This document shows, piece after piece, positions 23,816 through 35,148 of a DNA stretch of 64,000 nucleotides (position 1 is the first letter of the stretch; the number at the start of each line of letters is the position of its first letter). The notes under the pieces were generated by a model. That model was not told the DNA's origin, did not search any database, and saw only the letters and a program-made list of their open reading frames with translations. The stretch covers positions 4,788,354 to 4,852,353 of the forward strand of contig CM041198.1 in the NCBI GenBank assembly GCA_023078555.1, in the 5' to 3' direction. A program made the translations under genes and the position numbers. The stretch is from Ulva prolifera. Its lineage: Eukaryota; Chlorophyta; Ulvophyceae; Ulvales; Ulvaceae.

Positions 23816-25204
23816 ATGGCGGATAAGCGCGCTAGGGACTATTATGTATCCTTGGACTATGATTGGTATTTCTGTGCTGTGTGCAACAAGAAGGATCGAT
23901 CTACGAAACATTTGAGTAGACATCTTCGGTCGCCTTGTCATCAAGAGCGGGCGTTGGTTGCATCCCAGAAGGGTGAACATGCGGTTTTTTTTCCTATTCC
24001 TAACGTGGTTACGCGTTCGAAGTGTGAATATGTTCCTCCCCCGCCTCATAGTAAGCAGGCTTCGGCACCAACGGCCAATGCTGTGAGTGAAGAGGCCGAC
24101 GTGCGATTGCATGAGAGCCCTAGTGCTGACTCTATCCCTGATCTTGCTGATCAGCTGCCTCTTAGTGAAGACGATGAAGCTCCAAAGTTGGCAGACTTGG
24201 TGGAATGGCGTCCCGATCGGGGGGCAGAGGAGGTGGAGCCAGAGAGATGCTTGCATTGGGAGGTAGATGACGACGGCAATGGCGTAGACAACCAAGAATA
24301 TGACACGGAACAAGAGCAAAATGGGTTTGACCAAGCTGTGCGACTCTGACTCCCATGTGCAAATCTGGTCCGAGCATTGCTTTGAGACATTCCCCACCCT
24401 GAATGCTGGGGTGAGGCTAAACTGAGTCGACTTCGACAGCGAAATTGTAGCCGTATGCCCAGCCTGTGACTGGCAGCCCCTTTGACTGCAGGACGTTTGT
24501 GATCTCCTCAGATTTGCTGACGCCGACTGGCGTGCTCGGGGAGGGGGTGGAGTCACTAATTTATTGCGGGACGCCGCCGCAGCTAGCCTGCAGCCAGTGC
24601 CGATCCTGTCCTTGGAGGTTTTGGCCGATGAGATATCATGGCGTATGAGCTCTCAAGAGTCCCAGCAGCTAGCCACAAGCCTCGGCGCGCCCCATGCTCG
24701 GACCGTACGGTGGTATCAGAAGAACGCTGGCATGCCTGTGGCTGCAGGCACCTCAGTTACAATTAGGCAGGCGTGCTTTTGCCTGGCAGCTTTGAAACTG
24801 CGAGGCGGTATGACTTGTAGTTCCCTAGATAGGCTGCTGTCAATGGGAGGCTTCTGTCCCGATGAGGATAACGTTATGCCCAGGTGTGCATGTGCTCCTT
24901 TCGATACATTGTTGGGTTCTCTCCCTCATCTGACGAACTATAACCATTCCATATGCTTTCTGTGACAATCGATGTATTTGTGCAGGTCCGAGCATTTCAT
25001 AAATGGTGTGTTGTGTCTGCAAAAGCCCGATGACTACGCCTGGGATATGTGCAACAATGGGCAGTGTCCCACGGCCTTTGGTCGGCGACTCCCGCTCGAA
25101 AAAGGGCACCAGATTCAAGGCCAGCGGTGTACCCGCTGTGGCAATCCACGGTTCCACAAAAGGAATAAGCAGGTCCAACCTGTGAGGAGGTGCGCCGTTC
25201 CATA

Positions 25205-28200
25205 TACCGTATCACCGCTAATTATTGAGACCCCTAATTATTGGACCACTTTGCCACCCACCGCTAAGTAATTGGACCACTGCCACCAGCCACCGCTAAA
25301 TATTGGACCACAGGTCTGCGAGCACGGTAAATATTGGACCGGTCCAATCTGGTCAAATATATTAGTAATATTAAACAGGGCAACAGAGCTAAAAAATATG
25401 TAATTGTTGATAGCACACGGTTGGAACGCCTGAGGTCCCCCGCTTAGAGCCATTGGCATAAGGAAAACTCAGTCAGTTTTGCTACTGCTGTTGGGTGCCG
25501 CAGCAAATATTTGTTGCGGCACCCGCAATTGTCCCACTCGCCCGTGCCCGCTTGCGATCACATTGCGGTGCCTCGAATAGAGGGCACAACCTGTGCCCGC
25601 CCACAACGGCAGGTGCAGCTGTTGCAGCCGGGCTTGCCTCAGACTCTTCTGTCTGCAGTGTCTGCACATGTTGCAAAGCACTGGGGTCCTCTTGCATCAA
25701 GTGTTGTTGTAGCTCCTCAATCGTCTGATCTACGGGCTGCACACTGTCCAGCTCCATCATAGACTCCTTGACTGCATCATCCTCAGCATCTAGAGGCGGT
25801 GCGCTGATCTTGGATTCCGGGAACAGGGGGTAGAACTCATTCGTCTCATCATACTGAGCAAGTCTAGCTCTGCTCACCACATGAGCCCGCCTGTGGTCAA
25901 ACATGCAGCGCAGTCCGCATGCATCCCAGCCTTTGATCACCATGTCCGGATCTCGCTTGATCCGGCTCCAACCCGCGTACAAAAAGCTTGGCATCAAGGG
26001 CTTCAGTGTGGACATCTTGAAATCTTTCAGGATATCAAAGTCACCTGCAAATCTGAAGCACATCAGCGCCCACATGGCAATTATACGCGCACGGATACAT
26101 ATACACAGACACATAGTCAGACACACAAACATACATACTGACACACGACAGCTAGGTGCAGCTGAGCATACCTGTTTGTTGTGCCATTCGATAACGGCCC
26201 ATCTGCCACTCACAAAATGACGCCATCACAGCATGCTTGAATGGCTTCTGGTAGAACTTGTCTTGAGGCTGAAGCTTTCCGGTGCAGCTTGGTGGCACAT
26301 ACAACACGAGGATCCAGGGATATTCAGTCTTCATCCAGTGCCGAAAATCTGCGCTGATGTGCACGGGCCAGCAGTCAATGATGTAGAGTGCTTTCTGAGA
26401 ATCGCTCAGCTGCAACTCTTCAATCTTGGCCCTAAAATATGGCACGAGAATCAATCGCACATAGTTCTTCTGCTCCAGCAAGTTTGACCAGTGGTTCTCT
26501 GTAGCTGTCCACTGCCAATCACTGAATTTTTTGCCTGATCGTCTGATGGCTGGAGGCAGAGAGGCACTAGTCTTCCCACTGAAAATCACCTGCACGTCAT
26601 TGCACATGTTCTTACTCACAGGTGGTATGCTTCCGAAGTTACAAAGCTCAAACACACACAACTCACTCACTGCACACATGAGATGTTCATCATTCACACC
26701 TGTAGTCCCAGACTGTCACCTGATGCGGTCGTTGCTGGATTGACAGTAATCTGGCGCTTGTCTGCAAAACCAGTGACCGATACATCCTTGCTGCCTTTGA
26801 CAGCCCATTGGTATACTGGAGCGTTTACAAAACAAACTGCTGTCTGATCGGAGTTCACGACCAGCTCGGGTGGAATCTGATGGACATCAACAACGAAGGC
26901 AACCTGCACCCGATCTGTGTTGGAATGTTTGTTAATGAACATGAGGGGAAAACCTAGCACTGTGATTTGACGAAGCAAATATTTATCAGTCGAGCTGAGA
27001 ACGAGAACATGCCTGCATTGTCAAACGTTCTCCCTTCTTCTCCCAATCTTCTGGCAGCTTTGATGCTTGTGTGGTGCACTTTCTGCGAGTCAACCCCAAT
27101 TCATGCAGCAACTCTGAGCACCATGTGCTGCCAGCCTTGAATACACCACCATTATCTTCAAGAAGCTCTCCAGCACCAACCTCAACGAGGTAATGCTTAG
27201 CGATGATTGCCACCTGGGCAGCGTCAATTGGGATGTTCTTGTCCAGCATTTTATTCACCTACACAGTACCGTTGTCATTGCAGAGATGCACATTGGGCTG
27301 CAGCGAGAGAGTGCTAGCTGCAAAGCCGAGACACTGTATGATTAATACAATATCAAATGATCGCTAGCTGGTGATAGCATATGGTGTCGACGTGACTGCA
27401 GATTTCGGCGCTGCAACAACGTCAACGACGCAGTTGACAACGATCAGGCCGAACGCGACACACCTCCACTCCAATTCCAGCGCGAAATTCATCACTGACA
27501 ACTTTAGGCCGTCCTATAGGCTTCGCTGGCGGCTTCGTATGCTTTGTACTGTCAGCAAGCTCTTCTCGGTAACGATGCAGCGACTGCTTGCTGACATTGC
27601 AGAACCTGGGATGTATGCTCTTGATAAACTCGACCTTCTTGTTCAGCGATTCTCTGTCTCCCATCGCGTCTGCTAGATTGATTGTCATCTGTTTCTCCTC
27701 TCTTGTTAGCTTCACGTACTTCTTCGGCTGCTTCACCTTCTCTGTATCGAGGAGCATCAAGAAGAGCGAGACCTTTTCGATACCGTCCGTCTTGTTGTCT
27801 TCAACGATTAATAGCACAGACACGACCTTTCGAAGTGGATGATCGATCGCAGCAGCCTCGTCGGTATCTGCCGATGCAAGGCCGGCGTTCCGCACGACAG
27901 GCACTGATTTTGTCGCTCTTCTACTAGCGGTGCTCATTTTGAGATGACTCTGAGCATACTTACTGATATTGACTGCATGTTTGTATGTGCCTGAGCGTGC
28001 CCGGGGAAGGGGCTTGCAATCCGAAGGCAACATCGTGGGTCCCTAGCGAGAAAGGCTGTAGCTAAACGAGATGCGTGCAATTTGATTTGCGCCGCTTCAT
28101 CTAACCGCCCACAGCGCAGTCCGCAAAAGGATTGGACCGGCGTGTTCGTACGTTTTGAAGTTTTTGGACCAGCTGCCTCGAATTAGCGGGGCTAGTTTCG

Positions 28201-28250
28201 GACCACCGAAAATTTTACTCGTGGTCTCAATAATTAGCGGTGATACGGTA
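25205..28250 (-). mobile_element. pogo/Tigger-like Tc1-mariner element, 3.05 kb
   Basis: Perfect 26-bp terminal inverted repeats begin CCGTATCACCGCTAATTATT at 25207 and mirror this at 28223-28248. Both are flanked by TA, the Tc1/mariner target duplication. Just inside the left end, TATTGGACCAC-like words recur near 25239, 25271, 25302 and 25335, and GGACC words also occur inside the right end. The element encodes a DDE transposase on the minus strand. It lies in intron 3 of B2, so it is younger than B2. Identical TIRs suggest a fairly recent insertion. Confidence 0.93.
25482..27937 (-). CDS. pogo-like DDE transposase (multi-exon)
   Basis: The gene starts at the ATG at 27937 (MSTASRRATKSVPVV). 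Exon 1 has a helix-turn-helix-like region (KLTREEKQMTINLADAM...VSKQSLHRYREEL). The next (about 27255-27010) resembles the CENP-B/Tc5 DNA-binding region (WCSELLHELGLTRRK). The catalytic domain follows: ELVVNSDQTAV (first D), ITVNPATTASGDSLGLQ running into VIFSGKT across an intron, YIIDCWPVHIS (second D) and LYVPPSCTGKLQPQDKF (third acidic residue). The last exon has FLYAGWSRIKRDPDMVIKGW...CGL and a low-complexity C-terminus, stop at 25482. About five exons with short introns; no disabling change was noticed, so it may be functional. Splice sites were placed by eye. It cuts and pastes the element at TA sites. Confidence 0.82.
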
Positions 28251-29572
28251 GACACGATTTATTGTACCTTGCACTTGTGGCTGAATCCAACAGTGCATCT
28301 GTCGTTGGAAGCGGCTTGTTCTCATCTTGCATCTGCCATGTCGCTGCCTGGCTATATGACGGATGCTTTGTGCCTGCAGCGCATACGTGTTGAACCTGGA
28401 GGAAATTGTGAAGCATTTATTCAGAGCAGACACGTTTGCACGCTTCGCTGGCACAAGGACTCAAGCTATGATACAATCTGATTTTTACAAGCAGCTGGAT
28501 GAGGCCCATGGCGGTTCCATCTCTGCTCTGGACAGTCGCTCCACCGTGCCTGCTTCAGATCAGCCACAAACAATACATCATCCCCTCGAATGCCATCAGG
28601 CTCCTGCAGAGCCTTGCGATGTACCTGACTTCGGGCACGTGGACAGCGATCCTTCAGATGAGGTGATGACCGGTGCGGGTGACACGTTGACTCTGTTCTT
28701 CGCCCTGTTCGTCGATGGTGTCCAGCTGCATGGGCATGGCAGGTCCACCACCACTGTCATCGCCTTGAAATGCCTTGACTTGCCTGGGTTCCTGTGTAAC
28801 ACAGACTTGGCCTGCTATTCATTTGCATTCATCAGCGGGCCTAAGGAACCCAGCGACATGTCTGAGATCATGGGAATTATTCTCCAGCAGTTCAAGTGCC
28901 GTGAGCCAGTGATGACGGAGGACAGTGACGGTGAGTGTGCCTGCCCTTAACACTGCACGTGAACGCCGTGGGACGTGGGTGGTAACACCTACTCTTGGAC
29001 ACCTTGCAGGTAATCGTACCTTCTCTGGTAAACCAATACGTGTGTGGGACATTCACAAGAAAAAATGGCGACAAGTGTACCCAATTTTTTTATTTGCTTT
29101 CGCAGACACCCCCGCTAGGCGCATGTGGGCTCTCACAACCGGTCACACTGGTAACCGAGGTTGTGACAAATGTGGGTTGCGAGGTCTGCGGCGGCTGCCT
29201 GATGGCTTCAAGCTTGGGTGGTCTGCATGGGCCGGTTTCTGCAGCCCGTGTGAGGCGATGATATTGAACAAGGACAAGAAGGCTGACAATGACCCAGTGG
29301 GTAGCTTCGTGACCCCTGTTGGTATCTGGAATCCTAAATGATCAGGTGCCGCGTGAATGATGTGTTGAGGATGTCACATTGTTCTGCTTGTCAAACAACC
29401 GATGTGCAGGATTGGATCACCATCTCCATCCCGTTTGGGAAGAAAGGGCAGCCGGATCAGGCGGCAATCTCGCAGGTGTGTATTTCTGAGGAAGGGCATG
29501 TAGTGCGCAGCCAAGATGCAATCACTATCTCGCTTAAAGCTGCAGCTGCGCACACCTTGCCGGCCCTCGCTG

Positions 29573-29574
<2 letters not shown>

Positions 29575-29605
<31 letters not shown>
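29575..29605 (+). repeat. Poly-G tract (31 G) inside B2 exon 6
   Basis: A run of 31 G codes for glycine where relatives read ARGGSLTADPN (B1) or ARGGGALGADPN (B4). Thirty-one is not a multiple of three, so the downstream CLTADPNSIAQRKLTRG is out of frame as given. Runs this long are prone to slippage in vivo and to sequencing error, so the length is uncertain. Confidence 0.9.
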
Positions 29606-29606
<1 letters not shown>

Positions 29607-31665
29607 GTCTCACTGCTGATCCGAACTCCATTGCGCAACGCAAACTCACAAGAGGTACTCGCTCCATTCCTGCTTACATCTGTTTGTTTATGTCTGCCCG
29701 GTTGTTGCACCGCGCATGATCGTCCTGTTGTGCCGATGCTAATGTCACATGTTGAGTGTATTCCTGACGCATGTGTACATGTGGAATAGAGTGTGAAGCT
29801 GTGTGGGAGAAGAGATACGAAGCTGCCAACAAGAAGCATACGGACATTGGTTGCCGTGGAGTTAATCCCTTCCAATCCAGTGGCCTCCGTAGTTACAGGT
29901 AAGCCCCTCGATAGTACAACCCACCTGGATGGCGTCGGTGGCGCGGGCCATTGCATGCGTGGGCAGCACGAATTGCAGGTGGCAGCATACCTTCGTGGAG
30001 CCACTTTCTCACTCCATTCTGTACGCCTTGGTGCGTAATTTTGTTGAGCGTATCTGTCATACTGGGAATGGACTGGAGGTCGATGGCAAGAAATTCAGTC
30101 TGTCAACGGATCTTCAGAACAGATTGCATGCTTTCAGTGACAAGATAAAGTGGCCATCTGCCTACAACCGTCAGCCACCCAAATTGAACAGGTGCTCCTA
30201 CATACTCCCGTTCTTCAATTACATCGATTGGCTGCATGCCTGTAGTGTACATGTACCGATAGAGTGTACACACTGACTTACAGGGATACTGCCGTCAGCA
30301 AATGGCTATTTGAGGAGGTTAATACATTCTTGGAAGTGACCGGTGCCATGATGTTCTACGTGGCTCGGGATGAGATGCATCCAGGCATTGTGAAAATGTG
30401 GAGTCATCTGCGCAGATTTGCATTGTACTTCATGCATTATCGACCTGGACAACACACTACCGAGCAGGTCCTGGCCGCTCAGAAGGAACTGTTCCAGTAC
30501 GGAGAGTACGCCGAAACGCATCTGCACTGCAAGACGCTGACGATTCTGGTCCGTAGGTGCTTCGCCCATATCCCCTATCAAGCCATGGCCACCTTACCAG
30601 GGGTGTATCTAAGGGAAGACTGGGGGGAACGGATGGTCCGTCACACCAAAGGCCGCATCACTGGTCACCATACGAAAGATGCTGCCCGGGCTTCTGCAGG
30701 CGTTTGCCTCGTTGAGATGGGGCTGCGCATCTGTCAGCAAACGTATGAAGACGTCGACTTGCCTCTACTGCGGATCAGGCCGTTGCCCTCTACTCGGTCT
30801 ATTGATCAGGGTGATGCATTCGGGACGGCGCTGCACTACCTCAAGCCTGCAGGAACCGGAGATGATGGGGATGAGGTGCGACTGACTGTGAGAATGGGAT
30901 GCAACATCGATAATGTGGGCTCAGTCTCTCTCACAATACCCATTTAAACTGCAGATGTCCCAGTTGATATCTATGCTGGAGGGGATGGCTGCCAAGGCAT
31001 CGCGATCTCACCGAGTGGAGGGAGACCTAGCACTGGCAGGTGTACTAGGAGAAGTGGATTTACGAGGCACCTTCAACATGGGCATTGGCTGCTACGAGCC
31101 CAAGCAAGGCATCTCAGCAACAGTGTTGTGTTCAGAATCTGCCACTATTCAATGGGGAGCTTTCAACGTCAGGACGGTCACAGGCACTTCAACAAAGGGA
31201 CGCACAAAAACCGACCAGTACGCCTATGTACCTTTCATGGCAGGCAACCGTCACAACGCATGTGTCTTAGAGATCAAGCAGATAGTGCTAGTCCGCAGGT
31301 CGGACATGGGGTGGCCAAATGGGGAGGCAAGGTTGGCTGTAGGCAAACTGTGGGATCACCTCAGCATCCGTAGTGGTGCTGGTATGGAAGATCGTTTCAA
31401 CGATGACCCCACTGCTGGTGCATGTTGTGTCACTCGAGCCTTGTGACTGCCGCCTCGGAGACGTAGACTGGGGTATAGCCATGCAGTGCATTTGAGGCAG
31501 ATTCACTGCCCCTGTGTTTTCATTCCAGATGAGGGCAAAGGAGATTACTTCATTATTATTAGTAAAATGGGATTTAATGGTCGCAGAGACCTGTTGTATG
31601 AAGCAGCGTGTGGACAGTGTAACGAAGTGGATGATGCGGGAGGTGATACTGCTGTGCCCATGTAA

Positions 31666-32185
31666 GACAAGGTTCTTGACAATCTTCTTGTACAGTACCG
31701 AATTTAAGATGCAACAATCCAAAGTGCGTAGGACGTTCATGGAGTGGTCATTACCAGTGTCTCGTATGAATATGTTGCCGACGAGGCCCTCTTGGGGCGG
31801 TGTCACTTACGTCCGCTATCCAGTCGATTTCTAATTGTTCTTACAAAGGGAACGACTCAAAACACGCTGGATGGAAACGCTTGTGATTATGTGGGGGAAT
31901 TTTTTACTGCAAGAGTGAACCTTGCACCTACACCTTTCTGTGCATGCGATACTGGACACCAGTCCGATGCCGACTTTAGAAGTACAGAAGGTGTGATAAC
32001 ATGATTGTTGTACCGGGGGGGCCTCCTGTAAAAGCATCCAAACTGTAGTAGGTGGGAATGTCTGGTGCCTAATGCCGGCTGGCATACACCCATGAGGATG
32101 CCATTGCAAGCCCGGCAAGGTTGTCGCTACTACAGATATTGTTATTTCTTCGAATCGTCAGACTGCTGCTCACAGTCACGGGCTA
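31666..32185. other. Region downstream of B2
   Basis: About 500 bp with no gene recognised. A partner gene A would be expected here if the unit were complete. None of its conserved phrases occur before the retroelement fragment at 32186. Confidence 0.35.
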
Positions 32186-32604
32186 AGGGCAATGCGTCTC
32201 ACAGGAGCTACGGTGGACATGACTCACCCAGGTGGTCCACATGGTTGGGTGATCCACAGAAAGGTGATCCAATAAATATATTCCGTGAAAGACCTCCGTT
32301 ACTGCTGTGACAGCGTTTATGAGTGTATTGTGTGGACATGCCGTGCTCGAGCATCGATTGCCTAGGTGTATGATCGTGTAGTGTGGAGGTGGCAAGTACC
32401 AGGTGCACTTGAGGCACACTTTTGGGGTGCGCCAGACGTATGGGTGAGCTACCAGCTGGTGTTCCACATGGGAACTGGGCTGCCAATACGTTAAAATGGG
32501 ATGCAGTGCCCCCTTATTATCAATTCTTATATTGTAGACTCAATTCAAGCCATATGTGCCCCACTTGAGCAGGTTGGCCTCAACCGCACACGGGCTGGAG
32601 CCCC
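32186..32604 (+). mobile_element. Second 3'-end/LTR fragment of the chromodomain retroelement family
   Basis: This block is a close inverted match to 21911-22311. It runs from CACAGGAGCTACG through GGTGGTCCACATGGTTGGGT and the CAATAAATATATT stretch to GGGCTGGAGCCCCA. The match includes a little sequence beyond the probable LTR, so it is a broken 3' end and not a clean solo LTR. It directly abuts the terminus-like sequence upstream of B3. Confidence 0.8.
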
Positions 32605-32650
32605 ACCCGCTCGGTGCGCCGTGAATATGGGTGCGCCATATCCAGGTGAG
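32605..32650 (+). repeat. Candidate 5' terminus of the B3 unit
   Basis: CCCGCTCGGTGCGCC followed by ATGGGTGCGCCATATCC and AGGTGAG, about 490-530 bp upstream of the B3 start codon. It shares GGGTGC-x-CCATAT with the region upstream of B2. A small hairpin (CGTTACTAA and TTAGTAACG, 5-nt loop) follows at about 32749-32771. Confidence 0.35.
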
Positions 32651-33136
32651 TTACATGTGGTTGGGGCCCCGTCGCAAAACTACAGTAAGTATGCGTGGCC
32701 ACATACACGGCTTTGTCGGATATGGCTTTGAGTCAAGCGTACACTACTTCGTTACTAAGTGCGTTAGTAACGTTTGCATTCCGGCCGTTCACTCCAGGCT
32801 GGAGCAGATACCAGCACCCTCCGGAGTGAGTAAGAGCTTCTTGCAAGTGCTGTATGTTGTCGAATTCTGCTAGGCCCGATCGATGGCCATGCCTGGCGAT
32901 TAAGCGGGCTGACCGGTGGCGTCCGGGCCTGTGGCTCTGGCGCGATACGTAGGATGCTTTGCGTTTATGCAGCCAAGGTTCCCGTACGAAGCCACCGTCA
33001 CTGGTTACTATTGATTTCGATGACACTGCAATTGGTACTATTGGTGGCAGTGTGCCCTGGCCTTGTGGGTGCGTCGTTCCTGTACACATGTCTCGCATGC
33101 AGGCATCGCCGTGATTGCCACCCTTCCACATGAGTA

Positions 33137-33607
33137 ATGGAGGAGAAGCGGTCCAGAGACTTCTTCGTAGCCTTGGATCACGATTGGTATTTATGTTCTG
33201 TCTGTGATAAACCGTTTCGCTTCACGATAAAATTGAGCAGGCATCTGCGTACTCCGAATCACCAAGAGCAGGCGCAACTCGCTCGCGAAGCTGGGGTAAC
33301 TTCTTTTTACCCTGTTCCAAATGAAGTAACGCCAACTGTCTGCCGGTACGTTGCACCTCTGAAGCCTGCCGAGACAGATTCGTCGCCACCTGCGGAGGCA
33401 TTGGAACTGCCGGATCTGCCTAACAGCCCCAATCCGATCAACGAACCCGAAGTAGACGACACTTCGGACTCTGAACACGGAGAAGCGCCGAAGTTGGTTG
33501 ATCTGGTGACATCGCAATGTCCGTATCTACCATCAGATGATGAGGATGAAGCGATTCTGCATTGGGAGGTTGACGACAGTGGTTGGGAGGTTGACGACAG
33601 AGGTTGA
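33137..33607 (+). pseudogene. Gene B copy 3 (B3): exon-1 remnant with zinc finger
   Basis: This starts at the ATG at 33137 (MEEKRSRDFFVALDHDWYL). It has the family finger CSVCDKPFRFTIKLSRHLR...H, spaced C-x2-C-x12-H-x5-H, then an acidic region with SPNPINEPEVDDTSDSEHGE and LPSDDEDEAILHWEVDD. The last ~170 bp are almost identical to the start of B1. The sequence then decays into a short GGTTG[GA]-x-GTTGACGACAG duplication and a stop. No other B exon follows, so it is a truncated or internally deleted copy. It shows what B1 carried before the retroelement insertion. The finger is probably the DNA-recognition part of the transposase. Confidence 0.8.
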
Positions 33608-33990
33608 CGACAGACAAGAGCGATTTCCTTACCAGGCATGTGGCATTCATGCTTCGCATTCGCCAACGTCATCTTCAGTGACGTAGCTGACGCAATGACA
33701 TTAGAAGTAGCTGTTGCATGGCGAGTCAGCTTGTATGCATGTGATGGCGGTCATCATGGTTCCAATCGCCCGCCTTGCCCATCAGCTTAGCCACTCGTGA
33801 TGCGTCACGGGACGGGGCACTGCCCCCGGTGCTACGTACCACAGAAACCAACATCAACACAGTACGTTGCGTTTTTCCAGGTTCCAGGTTTTGTCTAGCG
33901 TGCGCTTCCACTTCCACCGCGGTGGCGCCAATGCTGACGTCCGCTCCTTGCTTGCATGTATCTAGGCCAAGCGCTGTCCTTGACGAAGCG

Positions 33991-34218
33991 GTTGGTGCGA
34001 CCGTCGCCCCAAAGCCGAGGTCCACTGACACATATGCATTGCCACCTACAAGCGCTTGGCGCGACGGTCGCGCCAAAGTCATTATCCGCTGACGTGCCTA
34101 CATGCATGCAAGTTAGTCTGTGCGCTTGGCGCGACCGTCGCACCAAAGCTGGGCACCGCTGAGGTACCTACATGCATGCTTGCAGGTCAATGCGCTTGCC
34201 GCGACCGTCGCGCCAAAG
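33991..34218. repeat. Palindrome-bearing tandem array, 64-70-bp period, four copies
   Basis: Units start at 33991, 34055, 34125 and 34195. Each carries a palindrome like TTGGCGCGAC-G-GTCGCGCCAA (perfect at 34056-34076, centre base G or C) joined by a spacer; the two longest spacers contain CCTACATGCATGC. It lies within about 400 bp after B3 and may be a subterminal region of that deleted unit. Confidence 0.75.
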
Positions 34219-35148
34219 TCATGTACATCTGTCTTATTGGTTACCTCTACTGACAAGGCATGCACAACAACAACATGGTAAAACTTTATTTCGCGGTGCA
34301 TACGTACACACCTGGCCTGACTACACGGAATCATATTCGCTGTGGAGCGGTCAAGCCACCTGCACACGGTTGCTCAATCAACTGGGAGGTGACTCGGCGC
34401 TGTCAACCTGATTAAAAATTCGAACCACAGTAGTGCTTACAGGTCTACATCTCGACAGCGGTCCTTTCGGAAGACTATTTGTCGTACCGCATGGTCGTGG
34501 TCCTCGTTGCATCCCGCGATCATGCTCATTTCCGACTTCGGCTGCCTTCTGCGCACTTCTAAAATGTCAATCTCGAATCTACACAATGCGATCGATGCTT
34601 TGATGGCCGGATAAACAAGGGTCACGCATGCTCGGCGGTCCGGGCTGTTTGACAGCACTGAGCCTCCGCCGTGTCCACGAGTCCGGGACGAGTTGCTGAA
34701 TTCATACCTTATAGTCTTCGAATCAAAGCGCCGGCCGGTTTGGCTGGCTGTGTTCCGAGGTGATTACCGCGGCTGCTTGCTAACAAGTCGCCAACCAGCA
34801 ACGGCCAGCCTGCAGATCGTCTCGTAGACGATAGTCGATAGTCTGTCTACGAGCGGTCGCATGTCCTTCATTCTTTGCTGCCCTGCTCCAGCATTCATGA
34901 TTGTGTAGTCGGAATAGTTGCAGCGTTGATGGCGTGCTCCTGCATACCAGAGGCTGGCTGTAATCAGCTATCGCAATTGGTTATGGCTCCCACTGTTTAC
35001 GCTACTGATCAAAACTTTGTTCCGTGTGGGAGTGATGCGTGAAATCGGCAGTGGGGTTGCATTGGCTCGCAGCTCGTTGTCTACGTCGTCAAACATGTAC
35101 GGCGCCAGACGCATCGCCGCATGAGTAACATGTCATATGTAATGGTCA
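34219..35148. other. Unassigned spacer
   Basis: No gene recognised. A 9-bp inverted repeat (CTCGTAGAC at 34821 and GTCTACGAG at 34845) could form a hairpin. Otherwise nothing was seen. Confidence 0.3.

Larger units (their letters stand above)
23816..31665 (+). pseudogene. Gene B copy 2 (B2): ten-exon CACTA/tnp2-like transposase carrying a pogo-like insertion
   Basis: This is the best exon map of the family: about 23816-24345, 24492-24883, 24986-25189, 28380-28930, 29010-29300, 29411-29654, 29790-29898, 29977-30191, 30284-30875 and 30955-31665. Junctions are GT-AG, the less certain ones set by homology. Exon 1 (MADKRARDYYVSLDYDWYF) has a finger spaced C-x2-C-x12-H-x5-H. The tnp2 core has VDGVQLHGHGRSTTTV, ISGPKEPSDMSEIM, FADTPARRMW followed by CDKCG, and FVEPLSHSILYALVR. 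The exon with YLREDWGERMVRHTKG resembles DUF4218 (PFER...K). HLRQIHCPCVFIPD resembles DUF4216. The 31-G tract in exon 6 shifts the frame and exon 10 has an in-frame TGA at 31444-31446, so it is not intact. The pogo-like element sits in intron 3 and would not by itself alter the coding exons. Confidence 0.85.

Noticed and set aside
23573-24556. 327-codon minus-strand frame
   Set aside because: It lies opposite B2 exon 1, which has the family finger and homology to B3; the minus frame has no such support.
29534-29667. Proline-rich protein on the minus strand
   Set aside because: It is only the reverse reading of the 31-G tract in B2 exon 6.
32186-32604. Clean solo LTR
   Set aside because: Similarity to the other copy continues past the likely LTR start into internal sequence and no flanking duplication was seen, so it is called a 3'-end fragment.
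21911-33607. A single inverted duplication linking B1 and B3
   Set aside because: The sequence between the retroelement fragment and B3 does not mirror that beside B1, so simple inversion or inverted duplication does not fit.
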